Assembly (NCBI GenBank): GCA_017794825.1
Contig: CP051237.1
Coordinates: 5,443,342 to 5,507,341 of the forward strand
DNA length: 64,000 bases
Source: Pararhizobium sp.
Lineage (GTDB): Bacteria > Pseudomonadota > Alphaproteobacteria > Rhizobiales > Rhizobiaceae
Reading direction: 5' to 3'
Shown: positions 34,370 to 43,669 of the stretch, in pieces
Layout: each line of letters opens with the position of its first letter
How positions within the stretch are numbered: the stretch's first letter is position 1
The notes under the pieces: model-generated
Told to the model about the DNA's origin: nothing
Seen by the model: only the letters and a program-made list of their open reading frames with translations
Database searches by the model: none
Made by a program: the position numbers and the translations under genes

Positions 34370-37300
34370 TCAAGCCGCTTCGGCGATTTCCGCGAGTTTG
34401 GACATCAACACTGCGGCGCCGTTAAGCCGCTTCTCTGCGTCCGGCAAATTGCGCGCAAACACAACGCTCTGGTCAGGTCGCAGCCGCGCCTTGTCCTGCT
34501 GTGCCGCAATATAGGAAACGAGACCGGCCGGGTTGGGGAATTCGGCGTTTCGGAATTGCACAACAATGCCCTTTGGGCCAGCGTCAAGCTTTTCGATATT
34601 GGCCGTGCGGCAGAGTGACTTGATATAAACGACCTTCAGAAGGTGATCGACTTCGGAAGGGAGCGAGCCGAACCTGTCGATAAGTTCTGCTCCGAATGCG
34701 TCTATTTCGTCCAGCGCTTTCAGATCGCCTATCCGTCGATAAAGGCTCATGCGCAGCGTAAGGTCGGGCACGTAGTCTTCCGGGATCATGATCGGCGTGC
34801 CGACGGTAATTTGTGGCGACCAACCCGTATCCGCCAGTTCCTCGCCGCCCTTCAACTCCGCAATGGCTTCTTCCAGCATGTGTTGATAAAGCTCGAAACC
34901 GACCTCCTTGATATGGCCGGATTGTTCCTCGCCCAGAAGATTGCCGGCGCCGCGAATATCCAGGTCGTGGCTGGCCAGTTCGAATCCCGCGCCAAGGGTG
35001 TCCAGCGATTGGAGAACCTTGAGGCGACGATCGGCTGTTTTCGTCAGTATACGGTTCACCGGAAGCGTCATCAGAGCATAGGCTCTCACCTTGGAGCGTC
35101 CTACCCGACCACGCAGCTGGTATAACTGCGCCAGCCCGAACATGTCCGAACGATGCACGACCAGCGTGTTGGCTGTGGGCACATCCAGTCCCGATTCCAC
35201 GATAGTCGTCGACAGCAGCACATCGTATTTGCCGTCATAGAAGGCATTCATCACGTCGTCGAGTTCGCTTGGCGGCATCTGGCCATGCGCGACTGCGATT
35301 TTGACCTCGGGGACGTCGGATTCAAGAAATGCATGTATCTCGGAGAGATCAGAAATGCGCGGACAAACATAAAAGCTCTGGCCGCCCCGGTAATGCTCGC
35401 GCAGGAGGGTTTCACGAATTATCAGCGGGTCGAACGGTGAAATGAACGTCCGCACGGCCATGCGATCCACAGGCGGCGTTGTAATCAACGAGAGTTCGCG
35501 CACGCCCGTCATTGCGAGCTGCAATGTGCGCGGGATCGGGGTCGCCGACAATGTCAGGACGTGGACATCGGATTTCAGTTCTTTCAGTCTTTCCTTGTGC
35601 TTGACGCCGAAATGCTGCTCTTCATCAATGATAAGCAATCCCAGATTGGCGAATTTGATGCTCTTGCCAAGCAGCGCATGAGTGCCAATGACGATATCGG
35701 CCTTTCCGTCAGCCAGTTCCTTTTTGGTTTGGGACAGTTCGCCGGCGGAGATGAGGCGCGAAGCTTGGCGCACCCTGAGTGGAAATCCCCGCAAACGTTC
35801 AGCAAAAGTCTTGTAGTGTTGACGAGCGAGCAACGTTGTCGGCACGACAATGGCGACCTGCACGCCGTTCATTGCGGCCACGAACGCCGCTCGCAACGCG
35901 ACTTCGGTCTTGCCGAATCCAACGTCTCCGCAAACCAGTCGATCCATCGGTCTGGATGCGGCAAGGTCGTCCAGAACCGAATCTATCGCCGTCTGCTGAT
36001 CTTCGGTTTCGTCATACGGGAAGCGGGCCGCAAACTCGTCGTAGAGCCCTTCCGGCACGGCGAGACTGGACGTATGGCGGTTGTGGCGTTCGGCGGCGAT
36101 CCTGATCAGCGCGTCGGCCATGTCAAGCAGACGTTTCTTCAGTTTCGCCTTGCGCATTTGCCAGGCGACGCCGCCCAGTTTGTCGAGGGTGGCTTCAGCC
36201 GAATCGCTGCCATAACGCGAGAGGAGTTCAATGTTCTCGACGGGCAGGAAGAGTTTCGCCTGGTCTGCATAATGCAGTTCTAGGCAAGCATGCGGCGCGC
36301 CGGCGGCTTCAATGGTTCTCAGCCCGACAAAGCGGCCAATGCCATGTTCGGCGTGAACAACAATCCAACCCTCTTCCAGGCCGGACACTTCCGTGATGAA
36401 ATCCGCGCCCTTCTTGCGTCGGCGATTTCTTCTGACCAACCTGTCTCCGAGAATGTCCTGCTCGCCGATGACAGTCAGATCGCCGCTCTCGAATCCGGCT
36501 TCCAGGTTGAGCACAGTCTTGGCGGCTTCACCGGTCTTGAGCTCGCTCATATCGGATATGGATGAGATGGGTCGAACGCGATCGAGACCATGCTCTGCGA
36601 GCACCTGCATCAGCCGATCCAGGGAACCGTCGCTCCAGGCCGTGACCAGAACCTTGCCGCCTTCAGATCTTCGAGCGGCGATGTGTTTGACAACCTGATC
36701 GAAGACATTGGTGCGGTCGGTTTCAGAAGAATTCTCTGCGACGGTTTTGGCCCAGCGCTGTCCTGATCTGGCCTCCAGATTGACCACTTTGCGACCGCCG
36801 CCGACTTCCTCGGCAAAGGGTGAAAGGCGTATCGTATGGCGAGACTCCAGAGATGTTTCGATAGAAGCCTGTTCAAGATAGAGCGTTTGCGGTTCAACGG
36901 GATTATAGGGTGTTCCATGCGTGGAAGCCGACGCCTCCGATACCTCGCGACGCGCTCGATAGTGGTCCTCGACCTGTTCATATCGCTGCCCGGCGGCTTC
37001 CACCACATTGTGGTCGGCAAACCACGTGTAGCCTGGCAGATAGTCGAACACGGTTTCCAGCTCTTCGTAGAAAAGCGGAAGCCAGTGTTCCATTCCCGCA
37101 AATCTTCTGCCTTCGCTGACCGCCTGGTAAAGCGCGTCATCGCGACGCGCAGCGCCGAAACTGGCCAGGTAGTTTTTGCGAAAACGGCTGATGGTCTCGT
37201 CCGTGAGCGCAACCTCGCTCATCGGATTGAGCTCCAGCTCACTGCCCTGACTGACGGTTCTCTGTGTGTCCGGATCGAAGCTGCGAATGCTTTCCAGCGT

Positions 37301-37879
37301 ATCGCCGAAGAAATCGAGACGGAGTGGAAGCTCGTTGCCGGGTACGAAGACGTCCAGAATACCGCCGCGAACAGCAAATTCGCCAACTTCCCGGACCGTG
37401 GCGACGCGTTCGAACCCGTTGTGGGACAGGCGGGAGACAACATCGTCCATCCTGATCTGATTGCCGGCGCGAGCCCGGAAGCCAAGTTTGGAGAGTACGC
37501 TGCGCGGCGGTAGCTTCTGGATCAGCGCATTGGCGGATATCAGAACAATCGCAGGATGCGGGTTTTCGGTATGGGCGATCAGCGAACAAAGAGCGGACAG
37601 CCTGCGCGCCGATGCATCCGCGCTCGGCGATACACGGTCGTATGGAAGGCAATCCCATCCCGGAATCGTCAGAACAGGCAGGTCGGGGGCAAAAAATCCG
37701 AGCATCTGCTCCATATCGGCCAGATGCTGTCCATCGGTCATGACGTGTACAACCGGCTTTCCGGATCTGGCAGTTTCCGCAAGCACAAGCGGAACAGCGC
37801 CGTCGGGCACATTGGCCAGTGTGATCGGTTTTTCGTTTCCGATGAGTGTTGAAGGATTGAAACTGTGCGGCATTCTCAT
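34370..37879 (-). CDS. mfd: transcription-repair coupling factor
   Basis: A 1169-residue DNA translocase that removes stalled RNA polymerase and recruits UvrA. The N-terminal UvrB-like region, the RNA-polymerase-interacting domain (GLEEGWIVVHAEHGIGRFVG) and the RecG-type motor are in order: Walker A GDVGFGKTE, DEEQHFGVKHKERL, TATPIPRTLQLAMTG, and the translocation motif near GRVGRSKVRAYA. The C-terminal TRCF domain completes a full-length protein. It overlaps the sdhE stop codon by 4 nt (sdhE is upstream), a pair widely linked in Hyphomicrobiales. Confidence 0.97.
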   Translation of the reverse strand: MRMPHSFNPSTLIGNEKPITLANVPDGAVPLVLAETARSGKPVVHVMTDGQHLADMEQMLGFFAPDLPVLTIPGWDCLPYDRVSPSADASARRLSALCSLIAHTENPHPAIVLISANALIQKLPPRSVLSKLGFRARAGNQIRMDDVVSRLSHNGFERVATVREVGEFAVRGGILDVFVPGNELPLRLDFFGDTLESIRSFDPDTQRTVSQGSELELNPMSEVALTDETISRFRKNYLASFGAARRDDALYQAVSEGRRFAGMEHWLPLFYEELETVFDYLPGYTWFADHNVVEAAGQRYEQVEDHYRARREVSEASASTHGTPYNPVEPQTLYLEQASIETSLESRHTIRLSPFAEEVGGGRKVVNLEARSGQRWAKTVAENSSETDRTNVFDQVVKHIAARRSEGGKVLVTAWSDGSLDRLMQVLAEHGLDRVRPISSISDMSELKTGEAAKTVLNLEAGFESGDLTVIGEQDILGDRLVRRNRRRKKGADFITEVSGLEEGWIVVHAEHGIGRFVGLRTIEAAGAPHACLELHYADQAKLFLPVENIELLSRYGSDSAEATLDKLGGVAWQMRKAKLKKRLLDMADALIRIAAERHNRHTSSLAVPEGLYDEFAARFPYDETEDQQTAIDSVLDDLAASRPMDRLVCGDVGFGKTEVALRAAFVAAMNGVQVAIVVPTTLLARQHYKTFAERLRGFPLRVRQASRLISAGELSQTKKELADGKADIVIGTHALLGKSIKFANLGLLIIDEEQHFGVKHKERLKELKSDVHVLTLSATPIPRTLQLAMTGVRELSLITTPPVDRMAVRTFISPFDPLIIRETLLREHYRGGQSFYVCPRISDLSEIHAFLESDVPEVKIAVAHGQMPPSELDDVMNAFYDGKYDVLLSTTIVESGLDVPTANTLVVHRSDMFGLAQLYQLRGRVGRSKVRAYALMTLPVNRILTKTADRRLKVLQSLDTLGAGFELASHDLDIRGAGNLLGEEQSGHIKEVGFELYQHMLEEAIAELKGGEELADTGWSPQITVGTPIMIPEDYVPDLTLRMSLYRRIGDLKALDEIDAFGAELIDRFGSLPSEVDHLLKVVYIKSLCRTANIEKLDAGPKGIVVQFRNAEFPNPAGLVSYIAAQQDKARLRPDQSVVFARNLPDAEKRLNGAAVLMSKLAEIAEAA

Positions 37880-38157
37880 TGACTTCGTTCGTAAGCACAG
37901 ATCGACTGAAAGAGGGGTGTATCGAATTCTGAAGGGGTCTCGATTTCACCCGTGACCCAGCGGATCAGATCGCGATCGTCCACATCAAGAATCTTTTCCA
38001 GCGTGTCGAGTTCGTCGTCAGTCAGTTTGTCGATGTTGCGATCGGCAAACTGTCCCATGACGATGTCCATCTCGCGAATGCCGCGATGCCAGCAGCGAAA
38101 CAGAATCTTGCGTCGGCGTTTGTCCAGATCGGAGCTGGACCTTGTCGTGCCGGTCAT
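37876..38157 (-). CDS. sdhE: succinate dehydrogenase flavinylation factor SdhE
   Basis: A 93-residue five-helix protein (DUF339) that helps attach FAD to SdhA. The conserved RGIREMD motif (the RGxxE signature) is at about residues 25-31, followed by FADRNIDKLTDDELDTLEKIL and the DRDLIRWVTG segment. It is translationally coupled to mfd by a 4-nt overlap and divergent from recG, with 188 nt between them. Confidence 0.95.
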   Translation of the reverse strand: MTGTTRSSSDLDKRRRKILFRCWHRGIREMDIVMGQFADRNIDKLTDDELDTLEKILDVDDRDLIRWVTGEIETPSEFDTPLFQSICAYERSQ

Positions 38158-38345
38158 AAAGGGGGAACTCGTTATCTGCCAATGGAGGGGCTTCTATAAA
38201 CGACCGGAAGGACCTTGTCAGCCGTCGCTTTGTCGATATGCGATAACATGGTACAGGCTGGTGCTCCAATGCAGATATGCTTCGTTTGTTCCTGATCGCC
38301 GCAACGGATTGTCGGATCCCGGGCCTGTAATGAGAGTGTGAAGAA

Positions 38346-40451
38346 ATGCGTCCCGCAGAACTCGATCCGCTCTTTGTGCCTGTAACATCCTATTCAGGCA
38401 TAGGGCCTAAAATTGCGGACTTGATCGCGCGTGCGCTGGATCGTGAATCCGGCGACGATACCCGCGCCGTGGACCTTGTTCTTCTGCCCCCTCACAGGTT
38501 GATCGATCGCCGGCATCGACCCGGCGTCGCCTTCGCTCAGGAGGGTGAAATCGTAACGCTCAGTCTGCACGTCGATCGTCACATTCCAGCGCCGCCTGGA
38601 CGCAGAAATGCGCCATACCGCGTCCTGGCTCATGACGAAACGGGTGAAATAGCGCTGACATTTTTCAATGCGAGATCAAACTGGCTAGAAAAGCAATTGC
38701 CTGTGGGCGAGAAGGTTCTGGTCAGCGGACGAATGGAATGGTTCAATGGTCGTGCGAGCATGGTGCATCCCGACCGCATGGCCAGAGAAGGCAGCGATGA
38801 TCCCTTCCCCGCGATCGAACCCGTATACCCTCTGACTGCGGGACTATCTCCGAGAGTTTTGCAAAAAGCGATCGATTCTGCGTTGGAAGCGTTGCCGATC
38901 CTGCCGGAATGGCAATCCAAACCGCTGATCGACAAGAGCGGCTTTCCAGGTTTCAACGATTCCGTCGCCAGGCTCCATGCGCCTCGTGATCATGCCGACA
39001 TGGACCCGAATTCGCCGGCGCGCAGGCGGCTGGCCTATGACGAACTGCTGGCTGGTCAGTTGTCGTTGGCGCTCGTCCGGCAACGCATTCGCGCTTTACC
39101 CGGCAAACCCGTCAGGGGCGACGGAAAACTGCGAAAGCAATTGATGGCGGCCCTGCCCTTTCATTTGACCACAGGCCAAATTCAGGCGGTCGATGACATC
39201 CTGGCGGATATGAACTCCGAAGAGCGCATGTTGCGTCTGCTGCAGGGCGATGTCGGATCTGGAAAAACCATAGTCGCATTGATTGCGCTTGTCGCCTGTG
39301 TCGAGGCTGGCGGCCAAGGTGTCCTGATGGCGCCAACCGAAGTGCTAGCCAGCCAGCATTTTGCGACAATTACGCGTATTCTGGAGAACTCAGGTATACA
39401 GAGCGCCTTTCTGACCGGACGCGTCAAGGGACGAGAACGCGCAGAAGTTCTCGAGAAGATCGAAAATGGTCAGGCCGGAGTCATTATCGGAACCCACGCC
39501 CTGTTTCAGGACAATGTGAACTACAGCAATCTGCTTCTGGCGGTGGTCGACGAACAACATCGGTTTGGCGTCCATCAACGGCTTCGCCTCACGGCGAAGG
39601 GTGCGGCTCCGCACATGCTGGTGATGACGGCGACTCCAATCCCGCGCACACTTGTTCTGTCGGCCTTCGGCGATATGGATGTTTCCCGCTTGTCGGAAAA
39701 ACCGGCTGGTCGAAAACCAATCGCCACCGCCACGATGTCAATCGACCGATTGCCAGAAATCCTGGTTCGGTTGCGCAATGCGATAGAGGGCGGCAGGAAA
39801 ATATACTGGATTTGCCCCTTGGTCGAGGAGTCGGATCTGGTCGAGCTTATGTCGGTTGAAAAGCGGTTCGAATGGCTAAAGAGCCATTTCGGAGCCCAGA
39901 CTGGATTGATCCATGGCCGCATGAAATCCCACGAAAAGGATGCGGCCATGCAGGATTTCAAATCCGGCAAAACCCGTCTGCTCGTTGCAACGACTGTTAT
40001 TGAAGTCGGTGTGGACGTGCCCGACGCGTCTATTATGGTCATCGAACATGCGGAACATTTCGGGCTTTCCCAGCTTCATCAGCTTCGCGGTCGCGTAGGG
40101 CGTGGAGACGAAGCATCGAGCTGCATACTTTTGTACAAAGGGCCTCTCGGCGCCACTGCCAAGGCGCGTCTTTCGATCATGCGTCAGACAGAAGACGGAT
40201 TTCGGATTGCAGAGGAGGATTTGCGTTTGCGCGGCGAAGGAGAACTGCTGGGAACGCGTCAGTCCGGAACGCCCGGGTTCAGACTGGCGTCGCTGGACGT
40301 ACATGCGGACCTGCTCGAAACCGCTCGCAATGACGCCCGCCACATCGTTCACGAAGATCCTTCCCTGTCGTCAGAGCGTGGTTCCGCATTGCGTATGTTG
40401 CTCTACATCTGGCGCAAGGACGAAGCCGTAAGATTACTGAGGGCGGGCTGA
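38346..40451 (+). CDS. recG: ATP-dependent DNA helicase RecG
   Basis: A 701-residue fork-regression helicase. The N-terminal wedge/OB domain (FFNARSNWLEKQLPVGEKVLVSGR) binds the fork. The motor follows with Walker A GDVGSGKTIV, VVDEQHRFGVHQR, MTATPIPRTL and GRVGRGDEASSC, and the protein ends with the RecG C-terminal segment (ELLGTRQSGTPGFRLA). The length is normal. The next gene starts within its stop codon (TGATG), so the two are co-transcribed. Confidence 0.97.
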   Translation: MRPAELDPLFVPVTSYSGIGPKIADLIARALDRESGDDTRAVDLVLLPPHRLIDRRHRPGVAFAQEGEIVTLSLHVDRHIPAPPGRRNAPYRVLAHDETGEIALTFFNARSNWLEKQLPVGEKVLVSGRMEWFNGRASMVHPDRMAREGSDDPFPAIEPVYPLTAGLSPRVLQKAIDSALEALPILPEWQSKPLIDKSGFPGFNDSVARLHAPRDHADMDPNSPARRRLAYDELLAGQLSLALVRQRIRALPGKPVRGDGKLRKQLMAALPFHLTTGQIQAVDDILADMNSEERMLRLLQGDVGSGKTIVALIALVACVEAGGQGVLMAPTEVLASQHFATITRILENSGIQSAFLTGRVKGRERAEVLEKIENGQAGVIIGTHALFQDNVNYSNLLLAVVDEQHRFGVHQRLRLTAKGAAPHMLVMTATPIPRTLVLSAFGDMDVSRLSEKPAGRKPIATATMSIDRLPEILVRLRNAIEGGRKIYWICPLVEESDLVELMSVEKRFEWLKSHFGAQTGLIHGRMKSHEKDAAMQDFKSGKTRLLVATTVIEVGVDVPDASIMVIEHAEHFGLSQLHQLRGRVGRGDEASSCILLYKGPLGATAKARLSIMRQTEDGFRIAEEDLRLRGEGELLGTRQSGTPGFRLASLDVHADLLETARNDARHIVHEDPSLSSERGSALRMLLYIWRKDEAVRLLRAG

Positions 40452-40873
40452 TGACTGAAAAACCATTCAAGGATGCAAGCGTCAGGTTCGCCTTCAAAGA
40501 TTTTCCGGACGAAGCGCGACAAACTCTGATGGAAATGCGGGAAATTCTATTCCGAACGGCCGATGAGACATCGGGCGTGGGAACCATCAATGAGTGCTTG
40601 AAATGGGGCGAGCCGAGTTACCTGCCCGCGAAATCAGGCGTCGGCACGACGGTTCGATTGGCATGGAAGAAGAAACAGCCGAATGTGGTCAGCGTTTTCC
40701 TGCACTGCCAGACCAATCTGGTTGAGCGCATCAGAGAAATCTATCCCGATATATTTGAGTTCGAAGGCAACAGGCAACTGTCAGTGCCCGTTGGCGCGTC
40801 ATTGCCGGAAGAAGAATTGAAACACTGCTTCTCCATGGCGCTGACATACCATTTGAAAAAGAAGTCCGGCTGA
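40451..40873 (+). CDS. DUF1801 domain protein
   Basis: A 140-residue cytoplasmic protein of the DUF1801/YdhG-like family. Its centre, INECLKWGEPSYLP then VRLAWKKKQPNVVSVFLHCQT, is the typical pattern, and the C-terminus (EEELKHCFSMALTYHLKKK) is helical. Function is unestablished. It overlaps the recG stop by one base. Coupling to recG suggests only co-expression. Confidence 0.88.
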   Translation: MTEKPFKDASVRFAFKDFPDEARQTLMEMREILFRTADETSGVGTINECLKWGEPSYLPAKSGVGTTVRLAWKKKQPNVVSVFLHCQTNLVERIREIYPDIFEFEGNRQLSVPVGASLPEEELKHCFSMALTYHLKKKSG

Positions 40874-40897
40874 AGCTTGGGATCGCCGCCTGGCGGA

Positions 40898-41599
40898 TCA
40901 TGCATCGATCTTGTCGCGTTCGATAATTGCTTTTCGCGCGATTTCTTCGGTCTTTCTGTGATATTCGGGGGCGACCAAACCTGCGGATATGACCATTTTG
41001 GCTGCTTCTTCGACGCTCATGTCAAGAACCATGACGTCTTGCCGTGGCACGAAAAGCAGAAAGCCAGACGTCGGATTCGGGGTCGTTGGTAGAAAAACCG
41101 AGATTGTGTCAACACCGGAATCGGTCAGCCTGTAGGCAACTTCTCCCTTGGTGTCAGTTGCAAGAAATACGATCGACCAAAGTCCTTTGCGCGGATATTC
41201 GATCAGGCCCGCCTTGTTGAAGGAATTGTTCTGCTCGGCAAGGACTGTCTGGAAAATCTGCTTCAGACCCTTGTAGATGCCCCTGATCAGAGGCATTCGG
41301 TCGAGTACCGATTCACCATAGGTCAGGATCGTGCGACCGATCAGATTGGCCGTAAGAAATCCGACAAGAGTAATGAAAATGAGCGCCGTTAACAGCCCGA
41401 ACCCCGGCACGCTAAACGGCAGGTAGTTGTCCGGATTGTAGACATGCGGAAGATACGGCTTTACCCAGCCATCCACCCAGCCGATGAATGACCAGGTGAT
41501 ATAGGCAGTGATCGCTAGCGGAGCGCAGACGATCAGTCCCGTGAGGAAATAATTCCTGATGCGGGTTGTCGCGCGAATACGGACCGGTTTGTCAGACAT
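40898..41599 (-). CDS. DUF502 family membrane protein
   Basis: A 233-residue protein with two membrane helices near the N-terminus (NYFLTGLIVCAPLAITAYIT and a second around LTALIFITLVGFLTANLIG). A soluble domain follows, with LDRMPLIRGIYKGLKQIFQT and GFLLFVPRQDVMVLDMSVEEA. It is the standard alphaproteobacterial DUF502 protein found beside recG and glmS; its role is unknown, probably in the envelope. It is on the opposite strand to recG. Confidence 0.93.
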   Translation of the reverse strand: MSDKPVRIRATTRIRNYFLTGLIVCAPLAITAYITWSFIGWVDGWVKPYLPHVYNPDNYLPFSVPGFGLLTALIFITLVGFLTANLIGRTILTYGESVLDRMPLIRGIYKGLKQIFQTVLAEQNNSFNKAGLIEYPRKGLWSIVFLATDTKGEVAYRLTDSGVDTISVFLPTTPNPTSGFLLFVPRQDVMVLDMSVEEAAKMVISAGLVAPEYHRKTEEIARKAIIERDKIDA

Positions 41600-41721
41600 G
41601 AAAATGCCAAGAGGAATTTGGGTGCATATGCCATTACTATAGGAAGACCAAGGGTCCCCAACAAGCGTTGTCGTATGTTGGAACTGAAATATTGATCAGG
41701 ACAGCTCCGGACGCCGAGCTG

Positions 41722-43548
41722 TTATTCCACGGTTACCGATTTTGCGAGATTGCGGGGCTGATCAACATCCGTCCCCATGAAAACGGCCGTATGATAGGCG
41801 AGCAATTGTACCGGGATTGAAAATACCAGCGGCGCGATGAACTCGTCGACATTCGGAAGCGTTACGGTCGCCAAGGTTTTCATGGATGACGCAGCGGCGC
41901 CGGCTTCGTCGGTTATGAAAATGATTTTGCCGCCTCTCGCGGCGACTTCCTGCATGTTGGACATGGTCTTGTCGAAATGCCGATCGTGCGGCGCAATGAC
42001 GATCACCGGCATATTTTCATCTATAAGCGCGATCGGGCCGTGCTTCAGTTCACCGGCGGCGTAAGCCTCTGCGTGAATGTAGGAGATTTCCTTGAGCTTC
42101 AATGCGCCTTCCATCGCCAGCGTGTAGCTGGTTCCTCGGCCGAGATAGAGCACATTGTGGTATTTCGAAAGTTCCCGGGACAACCCTTCCAACTGAGGTT
42201 GCACTGCCTGCAGCACATTACCGACGATACGCGGCGCCTGCGCAGCCGCTTGAATCATGGCGGCTTCCTGTTCAGCGTTCAGTGTATTGCGAGCGCGGCC
42301 CGCCATGATGGCAAGCGAGGCGAAAACGGCAAGCTGCGATGTAAACGCCTTGGTTGACGCCACACCGATTTCCGGTCCTGCAAGCGTCGGGAACACGACA
42401 TCCGCCTCCCGCGCGATCGTCGATTCCTGAACATTGACGATCGCTCCGATCTTGAGCCCGTTTTCCTTGCAGTAACGTAGCGAAGCGAGCGTATCGGCTG
42501 TTTCTCCCGATTGAGAAATGAACAGCGCCGCTTCTCGATCTGTCATGGGCATTTCGCGGTAGCGAAATTCGGAGGCGATATCGATCTCGACAGGCAGACG
42601 CGCGTAGCGTTCGAACCAGGTCTTTCCGATATGACCGGCGAGGTATGCGGTTCCGCAGGCGGCGATCTTCAGTCCATCGATAGAAGAAAAATCAATCGGC
42701 GGGGCTACCGGTCGAACGGTTTTGGCGACGAAATCCATGTAATGCGCGAAGGTGTGGGAAATCGCCTCCGGCTGCTCATAGATTTCTTTCTCCATGAAAT
42801 GGCGATGATTGCCCTTTTCCACCTGTGCATAGGCGACAGACGCTTTCGACCTCTTGCGTTGAACGGGTTTCCCGTCCGAAGAAAAGATATCAAGACGGTC
42901 TTTCCGAACGACAGCCCAGTCGCCATCTTCGAGATAGGTGATATCGTCGGTAAAAGGAGAGAGCGCGATGGCGTCCGATCCGAGAAACATCTCACCGGAT
43001 CCATGACCAATGGCAAGCGGCGGACCATTGCGCGCGCCCATGATCATGTCGTCATGACCTTCAAAAAGCACGCATAGCGCATAGGCCCCATGAATGAGTT
43101 TTACAGTTGCTTGCATCGCCTCTTCCGGCGTCTTGCCGCTCGCGAGCAGACTGGCGATGAGTTGCGCAACCACTTCCGTGTCTGTTTCCGTATTGAAATC
43201 CGCCCCGCGCGCTTCAAGCTCCTGCCGGATTTCCGAAAAATTCTCGATTATGCCGTTATGAACAACGGCGACGCCATTGCAGAAATGGGGGTGCGCGTTG
43301 TTCGTGGTCGGTGCGCCGTGGGTCGCCCAGCGCGTGTGGCCAATGCCGATGTTCCCGTCCAGCGGCTGTTCGTTCAGTTGTGCTTCGAGATTGACCAGCT
43401 TGCCTGCGGCGCGTCTGCGATCGAGGTGGCCGCCAGACAAAGTGGCGACGCCGGCGGAATCATATCCCCTGTATTCAAGGCGCTTGAGCGCGTCGACGAG
43501 CTGGGTCGCTACAGGTCTGTTGCCAATGATCGCCACAATGCCGCACAT
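41722..43548 (-). CDS. glmS: glucosamine-fructose-6-phosphate aminotransferase
   Basis: Makes glucosamine-6-phosphate from fructose-6-phosphate and glutamine. The start at 43548 gives MCGIVAIIGNRPV, so Cys2 becomes the N-terminal nucleophile of the glutaminase domain. Two SIS domains follow (CGTAYLAGHIG, SQSGETADTLASL, AYAAGELKHGPIALI) and the conserved C-terminal NLAKSVTVE. 608 residues is full length. The open frame starts earlier (43611), but processing requires this Met-Cys start. It lies 121 nt downstream of glmU on the same strand. Confidence 0.97.
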   Translation of the reverse strand: MCGIVAIIGNRPVATQLVDALKRLEYRGYDSAGVATLSGGHLDRRRAAGKLVNLEAQLNEQPLDGNIGIGHTRWATHGAPTTNNAHPHFCNGVAVVHNGIIENFSEIRQELEARGADFNTETDTEVVAQLIASLLASGKTPEEAMQATVKLIHGAYALCVLFEGHDDMIMGARNGPPLAIGHGSGEMFLGSDAIALSPFTDDITYLEDGDWAVVRKDRLDIFSSDGKPVQRKRSKASVAYAQVEKGNHRHFMEKEIYEQPEAISHTFAHYMDFVAKTVRPVAPPIDFSSIDGLKIAACGTAYLAGHIGKTWFERYARLPVEIDIASEFRYREMPMTDREAALFISQSGETADTLASLRYCKENGLKIGAIVNVQESTIAREADVVFPTLAGPEIGVASTKAFTSQLAVFASLAIMAGRARNTLNAEQEAAMIQAAAQAPRIVGNVLQAVQPQLEGLSRELSKYHNVLYLGRGTSYTLAMEGALKLKEISYIHAEAYAAGELKHGPIALIDENMPVIVIAPHDRHFDKTMSNMQEVAARGGKIIFITDEAGAAASSMKTLATVTLPNVDEFIAPLVFSIPVQLLAYHTAVFMGTDVDQPRNLAKSVTVE

Positions 43549-43669
43549 GAAACCCGTTCCCCTGGTTTTACCGCCCTTCACGCTTGTTATATGATTTGGG
43601 CGCCGCCGCAATCAGTGGCGTTGTTCACATTGAGTTACACGGTTAAACGCATCTGTTGCGACATATTTT